The position numbers were made by a program, and so were the translations under genes. Below the pieces are notes generated by a model, which was not told the DNA's origin, ran no database searches, and saw only the letters and a program-made list of their open reading frames with translations. A stretch of DNA of 64,000 nucleotides from JAHKLT01 sp046197865 (GTDB lineage Archaea; Methanobacteriota; Methanobacteria; Methanobacteriales; Methanobacteriaceae). Location: assembly GCF_046197865.1 (NCBI RefSeq), contig NZ_CP166990.1, positions 1 to 64,000 on the forward strand, read 5' to 3'. This document shows, piece after piece, positions 1 to 9,024 of the stretch (the stretch's first letter is position 1; every line of letters starts with the position of its first letter).

Positions 1-1152
1 ATGGGAAACATATTCGATAACTTATCAGGAGAAGAGTCAGTATTTAAAGATAAAACACCACTAGATCATAGATTTCTACCTGAAAAATTACCTCACAGAC
101 GAGATCAAATAACAAATATAGCAAAATACTGGATAGAAGCATTAAACAATGTAACACCATCTGATGTTACTATTTATGGAAAAACAGGAACTGGTAAAAC
201 TGCAGCTGCTAAATTTGCAAGAGACCAATTAAATGAAGCAGCAAAAAATAAGGATGTTTTTATTAAGGTTGAATATATTAGATGTACAGATTATACAACA
301 GAATATCAAGTTATAGCTCAGCTATGTCAAAGATTAGGCCGTGATGTTCCTAATCGTGGTTGGACAAAAGGAGAAGTAGTAAACACATTTAGAAACATAT
401 TTAAACAAAATGCATTTGGAAAAAAACTTATTTTAATTGTAATTTTAGATGAAGTAGATATTTTACTTGAAAAAGATGGTGATGGAATACTTTATACATT
501 AACTAGAACTGAAAATGTATCTATTTTATCAATTAGTAATTATGTTGATTTTAAAAAATTCATAAAACCTAGAGTGATGAGTAGCCTAAGGGATAAAGAA
601 ATAGTGTTTCCACCATATGGAGCAGATCAGCTAGCTGATATTTTAAAAGAACGTGCTAATCTTTCTTTTAAAGAAGATTCACTAAAAGATGATGTTATAC
701 CATTATGCTCTGCAATGGCTGCAAAAGAAGAAGGTGATGCAAGATATGCATTAGATCTTTTAAGAACAGCTGGTGAAATTGCCGATGATGAAGACTCAGA
801 TAAAATTCTAGGTGAATATGTTAGAACTGCAAAAGATAGAATTGAACACAATAAAATAACAGACATTATAATTACTTTACCTACTCAACAACAAAGAGTA
901 CTAGAAGCATTACTTAAGCTAACACAATCTGGTGAGGAAATCACTTCAGGTAAACTTTATGATACATATAAGGAAGTTTCAAAAGGAGATTCTGTAACAT
1001 ACAGACGTATTTTTGATTTTATAAATGAACTTGAAATGCTTGGAATAATATCAACTAATACTATATCACGTGGAAGAGGAAAAGGAAGAACTAATATTAT
1101 TTCTTTACAATGTGATACAGACCTACTTCAAGAAACATTATATTCTATTTAA
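1..1152 (+). CDS. cdc6: Orc1/Cdc6 replication initiator
   Basis: 383-residue AAA+ ATPase of the archaeal Orc1/Cdc6 family, which binds origin repeats and loads the MCM helicase. Walker A is GKTGTGKT at residues 60-67, Walker B is ILDEVD at 148-153, and sensor 1 lies near SISNYVDF (about 176-183). The C-terminal 90 residues look like the winged-helix DNA-binding domain. The ATG is the first base of the window, so upstream origin repeats would lie outside it. Its 3' end overlaps the convergent pyrB by 8 bp. The full family length is present. The family is clear; that this is the origin-adjacent copy is inferred. Confidence 0.95.
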   Translation: MGNIFDNLSGEESVFKDKTPLDHRFLPEKLPHRRDQITNIAKYWIEALNNVTPSDVTIYGKTGTGKTAAAKFARDQLNEAAKNKDVFIKVEYIRCTDYTTEYQVIAQLCQRLGRDVPNRGWTKGEVVNTFRNIFKQNAFGKKLILIVILDEVDILLEKDGDGILYTLTRTENVSILSISNYVDFKKFIKPRVMSSLRDKEIVFPPYGADQLADILKERANLSFKEDSLKDDVIPLCSAMAAKEEGDARYALDLLRTAGEIADDEDSDKILGEYVRTAKDRIEHNKITDIIITLPTQQQRVLEALLKLTQSGEEITSGKLYDTYKEVSKGDSVTYRRIFDFINELEMLGIISTNTISRGRGKGRTNIISLQCDTDLLQETLYSI

Positions 1153-2065
1153 TTAAATTTTTAAGTATTGCCATACGAACAGGAACAGCATTAAAAGCCT
1201 GTTCAAAGTATTTATTATATTTTGTATTATCGATATCAGCATCTATTTCATCAATTCTAGGTAATGGATGCATAACAATAAGATCTTTACCCTCAATTAA
1301 ATTCTTATCTATTTTATAAGCACCTTTGATTTTTTGATATTCTTCTTCATCACCAAAACGCTCTTTTTGAATTCTAGTAACATATAAAACATCAACCTTA
1401 TCAACAATTTCTTTTAAATCTTCTTTTTTATGGAACTTAATCTTGTTTTTTTCAAGATCATGTAAAATCTCATCAGGCATTTGAAGTTCTTTAGGAGATA
1501 CAAAATACATTTCTGTATTATATAATCCTAATGCATAAGCTAGAGAATGTACAGTACGACCATATTTTAAATCCCCAATAAGAGCTATTTTTAAATTATT
1601 AATATCTTTAAATTCTTTTTTAATAGTATACAAATCAAGTAATGTTTGTGTTGGATGTTGACTTGCACCATCACCTGCATTTATTACAGGTACATTAACA
1701 ATATCAGAGATAAATTTAGAAACACCTTCCATTTCATGGCGAATAACAAGGCCGTCACAATAAGCTTCAAACATTTTAGCAGTATCAGCTATACTTTCAC
1801 CTTTAGAAACAGAACTAGTAATACTATTTTCAAAACCAATACACTCTCCACCAAGACGTTTCATAGCAGTTTCAAATGATAGCTTTGTTCGAGTTGATGG
1901 TTCAAAAAACATCATTCCAAGAATTTTTCCATCTAAAATATCAGATTTTTCTTCTGATGCAGCTATTTTTTCAAGTTTTAAAGCTTCATCAATAATAAAA
2001 TCAATGTCTTCTCTTTTTAAATCTTTTATAGAAATAATATCATTAAAGTTAAAAATATTAATCAA
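1145..2065 (-). CDS. pyrB: Aspartate carbamoyltransferase catalytic chain
   Basis: 306 residues, normal length for PyrB, which joins carbamoyl phosphate to aspartate in pyrimidine synthesis. The carbamoyl-phosphate loop FEPSTRT is at residues 54-60 and HPTQ at 137-140. The start is a TTG with no upstream ATG; an in-frame stop lies just before it, and no good Shine-Dalgarno is visible, so translation may be leaderless or begin a few codons downstream. It lies 35 bp downstream of hisG on the same strand. The regulatory chain pyrI is not in the window. Function is secure; the exact start is not. Confidence 0.95.
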   Translation of the reverse strand: MINIFNFNDIISIKDLKREDIDFIIDEALKLEKIAASEEKSDILDGKILGMMFFEPSTRTKLSFETAMKRLGGECIGFENSITSSVSKGESIADTAKMFEAYCDGLVIRHEMEGVSKFISDIVNVPVINAGDGASQHPTQTLLDLYTIKKEFKDINNLKIALIGDLKYGRTVHSLAYALGLYNTEMYFVSPKELQMPDEILHDLEKNKIKFHKKEDLKEIVDKVDVLYVTRIQKERFGDEEEYQKIKGAYKIDKNLIEGKDLIVMHPLPRIDEIDADIDNTKYNKYFEQAFNAVPVRMAILKNLIK

Positions 2066-2100
2066 CTCTTTTTATAATTAAATTAATTTTATTATTTAAA

Positions 2101-2961
2101 TTATATAATTCTTTCAATTGGAACTACTAAAATATCTTTTGCACCAGCATTTTTTAAATCATTTACAAGTTTAAAAACTTCATCTTCATCAATAACCGCC
2201 TGAACAGCAACAGTCTTCTCAGATGATAATACCTCAGATATTGTAGGGCCTGTCATAGAAGGCATAACTTTTTTAACACCTTCTAAATCTTCACTTTTAA
2301 CATTCATCATAATAAGCTTCTTACGATCTGCATCAAGAACCCCTTTAATACTAGTAGTAATTGAATCAATTAATTCTTTTTTATTATTATAACTATCATG
2401 ATTTGTAATAAGTTTTATAGAGCTATCTAAAATGATATCAATAACTTTCAAATGATTCATTCTTAAAGTTGTTCCAGTACTTGTTAAATCTGTTATTAAA
2501 TCACTTACACCAATAAAAGGAGCAGCTTCTGTTGATCCGCTTAATTTAACAATTTTCAAATTTAAACCTTTTTCTTTTAGATATTTTTTTGTTAGATTTG
2601 GAAATTCACTAGCTATGGTCATTTCATCTGTAATATCATAAACTGAATTTATATCAGATTCCTCAGGAGATGCAAGAACAAGTTTAGTTTGACCAAATTT
2701 TAAATCAGTTAAAACTTTAATATCTGCACTAGCTTCATTTATAAGGTCTAGTCCAGTTATTCCCATATCAACTACACCATCTTCAACAAATTCTGGTATA
2801 TCTGATGCACGAGCAAATAGCACATCAATGTTTTCATGATGTGTTTTTGAGAATAATTTCCTATTACTATTATCTTTTAATCCTAAACCAGCTTTTTCTA
2901 GTATTTCAATTGATGGTTCACTTATTCGTCCTTTTGATGGAATAGCTATTTTGATTTTCAT
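2101..2961 (-). CDS. hisG: ATP phosphoribosyltransferase, long form
   Basis: 286 residues. It catalyses the first step of histidine synthesis, ATP plus PRPP to phosphoribosyl-ATP. The length matches the long HisG form, with a C-terminal ACT-like regulatory domain (about residue 210 on, ending in a typical VVPIERII tail) that normally binds histidine as feedback inhibitor, so no HisZ partner is needed. Residues near 140 (LSGSTEAAPF) fit the PRPP region. The ATG has GAAGGT six bases upstream. hisF lies far away at 45.4 kb, so his genes are scattered here. Confidence 0.95.
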   Translation of the reverse strand: MKIKIAIPSKGRISEPSIEILEKAGLGLKDNSNRKLFSKTHHENIDVLFARASDIPEFVEDGVVDMGITGLDLINEASADIKVLTDLKFGQTKLVLASPEESDINSVYDITDEMTIASEFPNLTKKYLKEKGLNLKIVKLSGSTEAAPFIGVSDLITDLTSTGTTLRMNHLKVIDIILDSSIKLITNHDSYNNKKELIDSITTSIKGVLDADRKKLIMMNVKSEDLEGVKKVMPSMTGPTISEVLSSEKTVAVQAVIDEDEVFKLVNDLKNAGAKDILVVPIERII

Positions 2962-3189
2962 TTTTACCTTCTCTTTTTTAAATTATAACTTAAAATTTTT
3001 TTTAAGTCTTTATAAAAGTAATTAATATCTACTTTGGTATTGATTATATAATAATTTTGTTAATTATACCTAATTTTAGTGGAAATATTTAAATATAAGG
3101 TTTTTTAAAAGTCATAGTACTTATTAATTATATTACCAATATGGAATTTAATAAGTGTTATTTAATTAAAAATATTTGAGGTGAAAATT

Positions 3190-3396
3190 ATGTCTAATAT
3201 ACCAAAAGCTCCTATTGCAAGGATCATGAAAGAATCTGGTGCTGAAAGAATTAGTGAAGATGCAAAAGACGAATTAACTAACTATCTTGAAGAAGTAGCA
3301 GCAAATGTTTCTACAGAAGCTAAAAAAGCAGCTGAGTTTGCAAAACGTAAAACTATTAAAGCTGAAGATATTAAATTAGCTATTAAAAACTTATAA
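3190..3396 (+). CDS. Archaeal histone
   Basis: 68-residue archaeal histone of the HMf type with a single histone fold: helix 1 (IPKAPIARIMKESGAERIS), a long middle helix and a final helix after the KTIKAEDIKLAI motif. It forms dimers and wraps DNA. The start is the ATG at 3190, because GAGGTG sits just before it; an in-frame GTG nine bases upstream lies inside that ribosome site. A TATA-like ATTTAAATATA lies near 3088-3098, implying a leader of roughly 60-70 nt. A hairpin plus T-runs follows the stop. Confidence 0.96.
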   Translation: MSNIPKAPIARIMKESGAERISEDAKDELTNYLEEVAANVSTEAKKAAEFAKRKTIKAEDIKLAIKNL

Positions 3397-3405
3397 AATT
3401 TACAT

Positions 3406-3430
3406 TAGCTATTTATTTATTAAATAGCTA
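3406..3430 (+). terminator. Hairpin and T-runs after histone gene
   Basis: A 10-bp stem (TAGCTATTTA with TAAATAGCTA) around a 5-nt loop, starting ten bases after the histone stop and followed by several T-runs to about 3470. The stem is built from the TAGCTA core that is iterated across the window. Confidence 0.5.
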
Positions 3431-3570
3431 TATCACATCTTTTTTGAACTTTTTTTTAAAATACTTTTTTTACACTTGAAATACATCTCTAGTTAAATAT
3501 TTTTTTATTAATATTTTTATTTTGTTTTAATTATTTGTATTTATATGAATGAATTTTTCTAAAGAATAAT

Positions 3571-3596
3571 TTTATATCTTATTATATTCAAAAATA
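3571..3596 (+). promoter_or_regulatory. Promoter of adhesin A (copy shared with adhesin B)
   Basis: 26 bases beginning with the TATA-like TTTATATC are identical to the reverse complement of 29274-29299, which lies at a similar distance before the paralogous adhesin gene. The TATA box is about 60 bases before the ATG at 3631, so the mRNA probably has a leader of about 30 nt. Both leaders end with GGAGGTTTATT before the start codon. Confidence 0.6.
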
Positions 3597-3630
3597 AGAT
3601 TTATATTATAAGTTGGAGGTTTATTTTAAA

Positions 3631-6333
3631 ATGTTTAGAAATAAAATTTTTATATTTTTTTTGGTTTTAGTTTTTTCTGTGGGTTTGGTGTCTGCAGAAG
3701 AAATTAGTGATATAGGAGAATGGGATTCATTTGATTTTTATTCTGATGATCTTGAAATTAATGATGATGTGAGGACTTATTCTGTTGCTGGTAATTTCAC
3801 TTGTTTAGAACAAGAAATAATTAGTAAAGAAGTAGTTGATCTTGAAGGTAAAACAATTTTATATAATGATACAGGAAAATATACTGATGGTATAAGTATT
3901 AATAAGACGGTTACTATTAAAAATGGTATTATTGATGGAAACAATGAAGTAAGAATTTTCAATATTGTAAATGGTGGTAATTTAATTTTAGAAAACATAA
4001 CACTACAAAACGGACACACAAATAGTAATGGTGGAGCAATCAACAATAATAATGGTGGTAATGTTACTATAAGTAATTCTACATTAAATAACAACACCGC
4101 AAGTAGTGGTGGAGCAATCTACAATAATGGTGGTAATGATTTTACTATAAATAATTCTACATTTAATAACAACACCGCAAACGTTGATGGTGGAGCAATC
4201 TACAATAATGGCGGTAATGATTTTACTATAAATAATTCTACATTTAATAACAACAGCGCAAGCAGTTGGGGTGGAGCAATCTCCAATAATGGCGGTAGTG
4301 ATTTTAATATAAGTAATTCTACACTAAATAACAACAAAGCAAGCGATTATGGTGGAGCAATCTCCAATAATGGTGGTGATTTTACTATAAGTAATTCTAC
4401 ATTAAATAACAACAAAGCAAACTATTATGGTGGAGCAATCTTAAATAATGGCGGTAATGATTTTACTATAAATAATTCCACACTAAATAACAACACCGCA
4501 AACGTTGATGGTGGAGCAATCTACAATAATGGTGGTGATTTTACTATAAGTAATTCCACATTAAATAACAACACCGCAAGTAGTGGTGGAGCAATCTACA
4601 ATCGTGGTATTTTGCTTGTGAGTGATTCTTTATTAAATAATTCAAGATATAATAATCATCTTATTTATAATGATCAAGGTGCTACTTTATTATTGAAGAA
4701 TAATACTATGTTTAATGATTATTTTGAGCAAATTTATAATAATGGTAAAATAAATACTTTGGTTTATTTGATTATTTTAGGTAATGATACTTATTACGGT
4801 GTTCCTGGTGGAGATGTTCTTTTAAATGCTTTTTTAACTGATGATAATGGTAATGTTATTGTAGGTCAAAATATCACTTTATTTAATAACACTATTTTCA
4901 ATGTTAATTTAACAGATTTTGAAGATGGATTATACACTAAAAATATCACATCACCAAATATTGGAAAATATCTAATTAATGGTACTTATATTGGTGGAAC
5001 TAATATAACTGTGCAAACTGGCTTATTAGTTGTTAAAAATAATGCTACTTTTAATTTAAATGAAAATAACATGATTTATAATGAAAATCAAACAATAAAA
5101 ATCACTACTAATGTTACTGGTAATATTACAATTATTTATAATGGTAAAAATCAAACACTAAATATTACAAATGGTGAAGTAATTTTCACAGATTTAAATT
5201 TACCAGTGGGAGAACATAATATCACAGTATTTTATTCTGGTGATGATAATTATTATCCAAAAACTTTTAACATTATAGTTAGTGTTTTAAAGTCTAATAA
5301 AACCAATATTAATGTCACTAATCCTAATATTGTAGCTAGTGAAAATCAAACCATTACTATTACTGTGGATTCTAATGCTACAGGTAATATAACTTTAAAT
5401 ATCAATAATAAAAATTACACAAATGAAATAATCAACGGCACAGTATCCTTTAATGTCACTGATTTAAATCCAGATAATTACACTGCAATCATCACATATC
5501 CTGGTGATAGTAATTATAATAGTTTTAATAAGATATTGAATATTACTATAGTTAAAAATAATGTTTTATTAGATGCTAATGACACTTTCTTGTTCTATAG
5601 AAATGGTACACAATATGTAGCTGTTTTAAAAGATTCTAATAATAATCCAATAGCTGGTGTGCTTATACAAGTTACTATTAATGGGGTGACTTATAATAGA
5701 ACTACTAATAGTGATGGTGAAGTGTTCTTAAATATTAATTTAAGGCCTAATACTTACAATGTCACAGCAACATTTAATGGTTCAAGTAAATACTTTAATA
5801 CATCAACCAATAACCTTGTTGTTGTTAATTCTACTTTAATAGCTGATGATCTTACTAAGTATTTCCGTAATGGATCACAATACACGGTTGAAGTTTTAGA
5901 TAAAAAAGGAAACCCAATAAACAATACCATTGTTGAATTTAATATTAATGGAGTATTTTATAATAGAACAACAAATGAAAATGGTATAGCTACTTTAAAT
6001 ATTAATTTAGATCCAAACACTTATATTATAACAGCAAAGTGCAATGATTTAGAAATAAGTAATATAATTAAAGTTTTACCAATTCTAATAGGTGAAAACT
6101 TAAATAAGACATTTGGGGATAATGACACATATAATGTTGAAGTATTAGATGATCAGGGAAATAAAGTAATCAACCAAACAATACAAATCAACATCAACGG
6201 AATAATATATAACAGAACTTCAGATGATAATGGAATTGTAAAATTAAATATAAATTTAGATCCTGGATCATACATAGCTACAGCATCTTGGAAAGATTTC
6301 CATACAAGCAACATAATAACAGTAAAAAAATAG
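3631..6333 (+). CDS. Adhesin-like surface protein A
   Basis: 900 residues, secreted. Signal peptide: positive start, hydrophobic core, VSA-EE cleavage at about residues 1-23. Residues about 125-330 hold seven near-identical units plus one degenerate unit of the type GGAIYNNGG..FTI(S/N)NSTLNNN, expected to fold as a right-handed beta-helix. Next come Ig-like segments, then three about 85-residue repeats with the core NGVxYNRTTNxxGxxxLNINLxPxxY. Very rich in Asn and Thr. No C-terminal membrane helix or sorting motif is seen. The start is the ATG at 3631 because GGAGGT lies just upstream; a TTG 18 bases earlier overlaps that site. Paralogue of the gene at 25928-29239. Ligand unknown. Confidence 0.88.
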   Translation: MFRNKIFIFFLVLVFSVGLVSAEEISDIGEWDSFDFYSDDLEINDDVRTYSVAGNFTCLEQEIISKEVVDLEGKTILYNDTGKYTDGISINKTVTIKNGIIDGNNEVRIFNIVNGGNLILENITLQNGHTNSNGGAINNNNGGNVTISNSTLNNNTASSGGAIYNNGGNDFTINNSTFNNNTANVDGGAIYNNGGNDFTINNSTFNNNSASSWGGAISNNGGSDFNISNSTLNNNKASDYGGAISNNGGDFTISNSTLNNNKANYYGGAILNNGGNDFTINNSTLNNNTANVDGGAIYNNGGDFTISNSTLNNNTASSGGAIYNRGILLVSDSLLNNSRYNNHLIYNDQGATLLLKNNTMFNDYFEQIYNNGKINTLVYLIILGNDTYYGVPGGDVLLNAFLTDDNGNVIVGQNITLFNNTIFNVNLTDFEDGLYTKNITSPNIGKYLINGTYIGGTNITVQTGLLVVKNNATFNLNENNMIYNENQTIKITTNVTGNITIIYNGKNQTLNITNGEVIFTDLNLPVGEHNITVFYSGDDNYYPKTFNIIVSVLKSNKTNINVTNPNIVASENQTITITVDSNATGNITLNINNKNYTNEIINGTVSFNVTDLNPDNYTAIITYPGDSNYNSFNKILNITIVKNNVLLDANDTFLFYRNGTQYVAVLKDSNNNPIAGVLIQVTINGVTYNRTTNSDGEVFLNINLRPNTYNVTATFNGSSKYFNTSTNNLVVVNSTLIADDLTKYFRNGSQYTVEVLDKKGNPINNTIVEFNINGVFYNRTTNENGIATLNINLDPNTYIITAKCNDLEISNIIKVLPILIGENLNKTFGDNDTYNVEVLDDQGNKVINQTIQININGIIYNRTSDDNGIVKLNINLDPGSYIATASWKDFHTSNIITVKK
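4030..4605 (+). repeat. Coding tandem repeats in adhesin A
   Basis: Eight tandem units of about 66-78 bp, each opening with GGTGGAGCAATC and containing an AATTCTAC(A)..AATAACAAC core, all in frame. Units 1-7 are close copies and the last is degenerate. They are coding repeats and lack the spacer structure of a CRISPR. Confidence 0.9.
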
Positions 6334-6353
6334 TGGAAATTAAACCTTTCCAC
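6333..6353 (+). terminator. Hairpin terminator after adhesin A
   Basis: GTGGAA pairs with TTCCAC starting at the last base of the stop codon, followed by a long T-run from about 6356. Adhesin B has a similar GTGGAA/TTCCAC hairpin at the same place, so the terminator was duplicated with the gene. Confidence 0.6.
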
Positions 6354-6484
6354 ATTCTTTTTTTTAAATTATCATTTTTTAAGCATTTTAATCTTTTTAA
6401 ATTAGAAAAACTTTTTAATTTTTTCTTAAAAACTGTTAATTATATATATGACTGTTAATATAATAATAACTATCAGATGATATT

Positions 6485-6712
6485 ATGACTGTCACAACTA
6501 AAATATATAAAAACAATCAAACAGCAGTTCCATCTTTCATGAGAAAAAAATTTAATTTAGGAGATGGTGATTTAATAGAATGGTCTATTGATGAGAAGGG
6601 AGAACCTAAAATAAGTTTTAGAAAAAAAATGAAATTAGAAGACATTATGGGTAGTGTGAAATTGGGATATAAAACTGATTCTGTTGAACTAAAAAAGGAG
6701 TTATATAAATGA
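6485..6712 (+). CDS. AbrB/MazE-like antitoxin
   Basis: 75-residue protein with an N-terminal swapped-hairpin DNA-binding fold of the AbrB/SpoVT type (TKIYKNNQTAVPSFMRKKF..GDGDLIEW). The Lys-rich C-terminal tail (MKLEDIMGSVKLGYKTDSVELKK) is expected to bind the partner toxin. It overlaps the PIN gene by four bases (ATGA), a typical antitoxin-first operon in which the antitoxin would neutralise the toxin and repress the promoter. It is clearly related to the antitoxin at 19716-19949. The ATG at 6485 has only weak upstream pairing (GATGAT). Confidence 0.8.
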   Translation: MTVTTKIYKNNQTAVPSFMRKKFNLGDGDLIEWSIDEKGEPKISFRKKMKLEDIMGSVKLGYKTDSVELKKELYK

Positions 6713-7110
6713 AAGTATTTTTAGACAGTTCATTTTTAATAGCTTTTGTTTTAAAAGATGATTCTAATTTCAACAAAGCTTTTAAACTATATGAAGATAA
6801 TATTTTTAATAATGAATGTTATATTAGTAACCTTATAATTAATGAAATTATTACAGTAATTGGAAATAAAGGATCATTACAAGATGCTATAAATAATTAC
6901 TATGTATTTAAAGATAATTTCAATATATTAAATGAATATGAAATATCTAATTTTAATGATAATGTAATAAATACATATAAAAAACACAATACAAAACTAT
7001 CTTTTAGGAATTGCATAATAATAGAAATTATGAGAGCTAATGAAATAAACAACTTAGTTTCTTTTGATAAACAATTTAAAAAAGTAAAAAACATTAATTT
7101 AATTGAATAA
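6709..7110 (+). CDS. PIN-domain (VapC-like) toxin, one acidic residue altered
   Basis: 133-residue PIN domain, expected to be a Mg-dependent RNase toxin. Acidic positions D6, E46 and D120 are present, but the third active-site position, normally Asp in an LSxxD motif, is N101 (LSFRNC). The sister toxin at 19324-19716 keeps D98 there. A single G-to-A change would explain it. The gene follows its antitoxin with an ATGA overlap and ends 59 bp before the insertion sequence. It is probably weak or inactive as a nuclease, though binding and autoregulation could remain. Confidence 0.8.
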   Translation: MKVFLDSSFLIAFVLKDDSNFNKAFKLYEDNIFNNECYISNLIINEIITVIGNKGSLQDAINNYYVFKDNFNILNEYEISNFNDNVINTYKKHNTKLSFRNCIIIEIMRANEINNLVSFDKQFKKVKNINLIE

Positions 7111-7138
7111 AAGCTATTTTTAATAAATCTTAAAAAAT

Positions 7139-7152
7139 AAATTTACAGTGCC
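7139..7152 (-). repeat. Stray copy of an insertion-sequence end
   Basis: AAATTTACAGTGCC is identical to the last 14 bases of the right end of the element at 7170-8948. It lies 17 bases outside the left end, in opposite orientation to it, so the two form a hairpin. It lies outside the target duplication. It may be a remnant of an earlier insertion, or chance. Confidence 0.5.
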
Positions 7153-7169
7153 AATTTAATACTTTTTTT

Positions 7170-8948
7170 GGCACTGTAAATTTTCACGGGTTTTGATTTT
7201 CTTTTTTGGATGGTTTTTTTTATTTTCTTGTTTTTTTATTTTTTTTAGTGTTTTGTCTTTATTTTTTGTATTGGTTTGTGATATTGTTTGTGTATTGTGT
7301 TTTTAATAATTTATATTGGTTATATTTATATAGTATGAGTTATATATTATTAATTATGAATATTGTTAATATTTTACCTTTTAAAAAGATATTTAGGGAG
7401 AATCAAACTTATTTGGATGATTTTGTTCGGTTAGATATTGATTTTGAACCTTTTTTTAAGAGGAATAAAAAGTATTGTGGTGATTCTATTGATTTAATAG
7501 ATGAATTTCAAACAGTTTTATTGGAAAATATTGATGATATTAATAATATTGATGAATTTAAATCTTTTAATGATTTTAATGATAGTGATTCAAATGATGA
7601 TCAGATTTTATTGGTTGATTTTGATGAAAATAATTTAGATTGGGGTGTAGGTGATTTTATGGTTGATAGACTTACTTTTAATGAATCTTTAAGAAACAAT
7701 ATTAAAAGAGGCTTTGGTATAGATATTTTTGAGGATGTAGAAGAATCTAATGTTATTTCTTATCCTGATAATCGTTTTGCAATGTTAAAAAGAATTTGTC
7801 CTCATTGTGGTGAATCTAATGCTAATGTTAAAGGATGGGAACGTAGGATTTATAAAACTAAAGAAAATAAATCTGTGGAATATTATCCTCAGTCTTATGT
7901 GTGTAATGAATGTGATAAATGGTTTATTACTCCTGTAGATTTTAAAGTAGATAAAGAATTAAAGGAGAAAAAGAAATTAGATGATAAAATACGTAAAATT
8001 CATGCAAATACTGGTTTATCATTTGATAAAATAGCAGAAGTGGTTGAAATTAGTATGAATATCAATGTAAGTCATGAATATGTTAGGAATGTGATTCAAA
8101 AAGAACATGATGAATTTGTTTATGAAACAGACATTGTTCCATTGCCTGGTGATTTTAAAAAAAAAGGTAAAACCTCACTAAAACGTGAGGTTACCGATTT
8201 AGGCATATTATTCATGTGTAAAAATAAAAAACATGCTAATTTTGGTCATATTACTGTTGATGAACTCTTTACAAATATTAATGGTCAAAAAAACTACTTA
8301 GTAACTATTTTTTCAAATGAAATAAAAGACATGCCCATATCTATTGCAATAACAAACACACGTCATTATGATGTTATAAATAAATTTTTTGATTTTACAT
8401 TCGATAAAACACCAATCCAATCATTAACAAGCGATATGTTAGGAGTATACGGAAAAATAGCTGAAAATAAAAATATACCACAACAACAATGCATATTTCA
8501 TTGGATGAAATACACCACAGACAAAATATTTGATGAAATTAAAAAAGAAAACATTCCAGAAAAAGATATCACTTATAATTTAATGATATTTACTGAAATG
8601 AAAGAAATACTCAGAAGTTTTGACGAAAATAAAACAAAAGAACTACTTGCAAAATATGAAAAAAACATATTTTTCATTGCAGATCCTATACAAAAAATCA
8701 TGGATAAATTCTCCAAACAAAAAGACAAACTAACAGCATACTCTAAAGATAACAAAATTCGCAGAACCACAAGCCAAGCAGAAACATTCAACAGCCTACC
8801 ACAAATAAGACATAAAAAACACACATCCAAAAAACCATGGTCATTACTACTATCACTATCCTCCACAATCAAATTCTACAAACCCAACCACAGAACACTA
8901 CAAAACAGACAATAAAAAAAACAAAAACCCGTGAAAATTTACAGTGCC
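7170..8948 (+). mobile_element. Complete insertion sequence, 1779 bp
   Basis: The ends are perfect 25-bp inverted repeats (7170-7194 and 8924-8948) beginning GGCACTGTAAATTTTC. Outside them is an 8-bp direct repeat, CTTTTTTT, at 7162-7169 and 8949-8956, the target duplication. One transposase gene fills the element. Perfect ends, intact duplication and an open frame suggest recent insertion. The 8-bp duplication resembles that known for ISM1 of Methanobrevibacter, but I cannot assign the family from sequence alone. Confidence 0.93.
7335..8915 (+). CDS. DDE-type transposase
   Basis: About 526 residues. A zinc ribbon (CPHCG ... CNEC) sits in the middle of the N-terminal half, followed by a helix-turn-helix region (IHANTGLSFDKIAEVVE..VSHEYVRNVI) for binding the element's ends. 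The C-terminal half has an RNase H-like layout with candidate acids D in TVDELF, D in LTSDMLG and E in TSQAETFN. The open frame extends upstream to a TTG at 7206, but that part is a poly-T-derived hydrophobic run inside the end of the element, so I start at the ATG at 7335; 7356 is an alternative. No Shine-Dalgarno is seen, which keeps expression low. Family uncertain. Confidence 0.85.
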   Translation: MSYILLIMNIVNILPFKKIFRENQTYLDDFVRLDIDFEPFFKRNKKYCGDSIDLIDEFQTVLLENIDDINNIDEFKSFNDFNDSDSNDDQILLVDFDENNLDWGVGDFMVDRLTFNESLRNNIKRGFGIDIFEDVEESNVISYPDNRFAMLKRICPHCGESNANVKGWERRIYKTKENKSVEYYPQSYVCNECDKWFITPVDFKVDKELKEKKKLDDKIRKIHANTGLSFDKIAEVVEISMNINVSHEYVRNVIQKEHDEFVYETDIVPLPGDFKKKGKTSLKREVTDLGILFMCKNKKHANFGHITVDELFTNINGQKNYLVTIFSNEIKDMPISIAITNTRHYDVINKFFDFTFDKTPIQSLTSDMLGVYGKIAENKNIPQQQCIFHWMKYTTDKIFDEIKKENIPEKDITYNLMIFTEMKEILRSFDENKTKELLAKYEKNIFFIADPIQKIMDKFSKQKDKLTAYSKDNKIRRTTSQAETFNSLPQIRHKKHTSKKPWSLLLSLSSTIKFYKPNHRTLQNRQ

Positions 8949-9024
8949 CTTTTTTTAAATATATATTTAAACCTTAAAAATTATAACTATTATTAATTTA
9001 ATCTTATATTTACTAGGTGTTTTA

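Noticed and set aside
1..1152. Replication origin inside the window next to cdc6
   Set aside because: No origin-recognition repeats seen around the gene; the upstream side, where they usually are, is outside the window.
4030..4605. CRISPR-like regular repeats
   Set aside because: Units are in frame within adhesin A, have no unique spacers, and encode a known beta-helix style repeat. The same applies to 27748-28850.
7206..7334. Hydrophobic N-terminal extension of the transposase from TTG 7206
   Set aside because: It is made from a poly-T stretch next to the inverted repeat; the conserved protein begins later.
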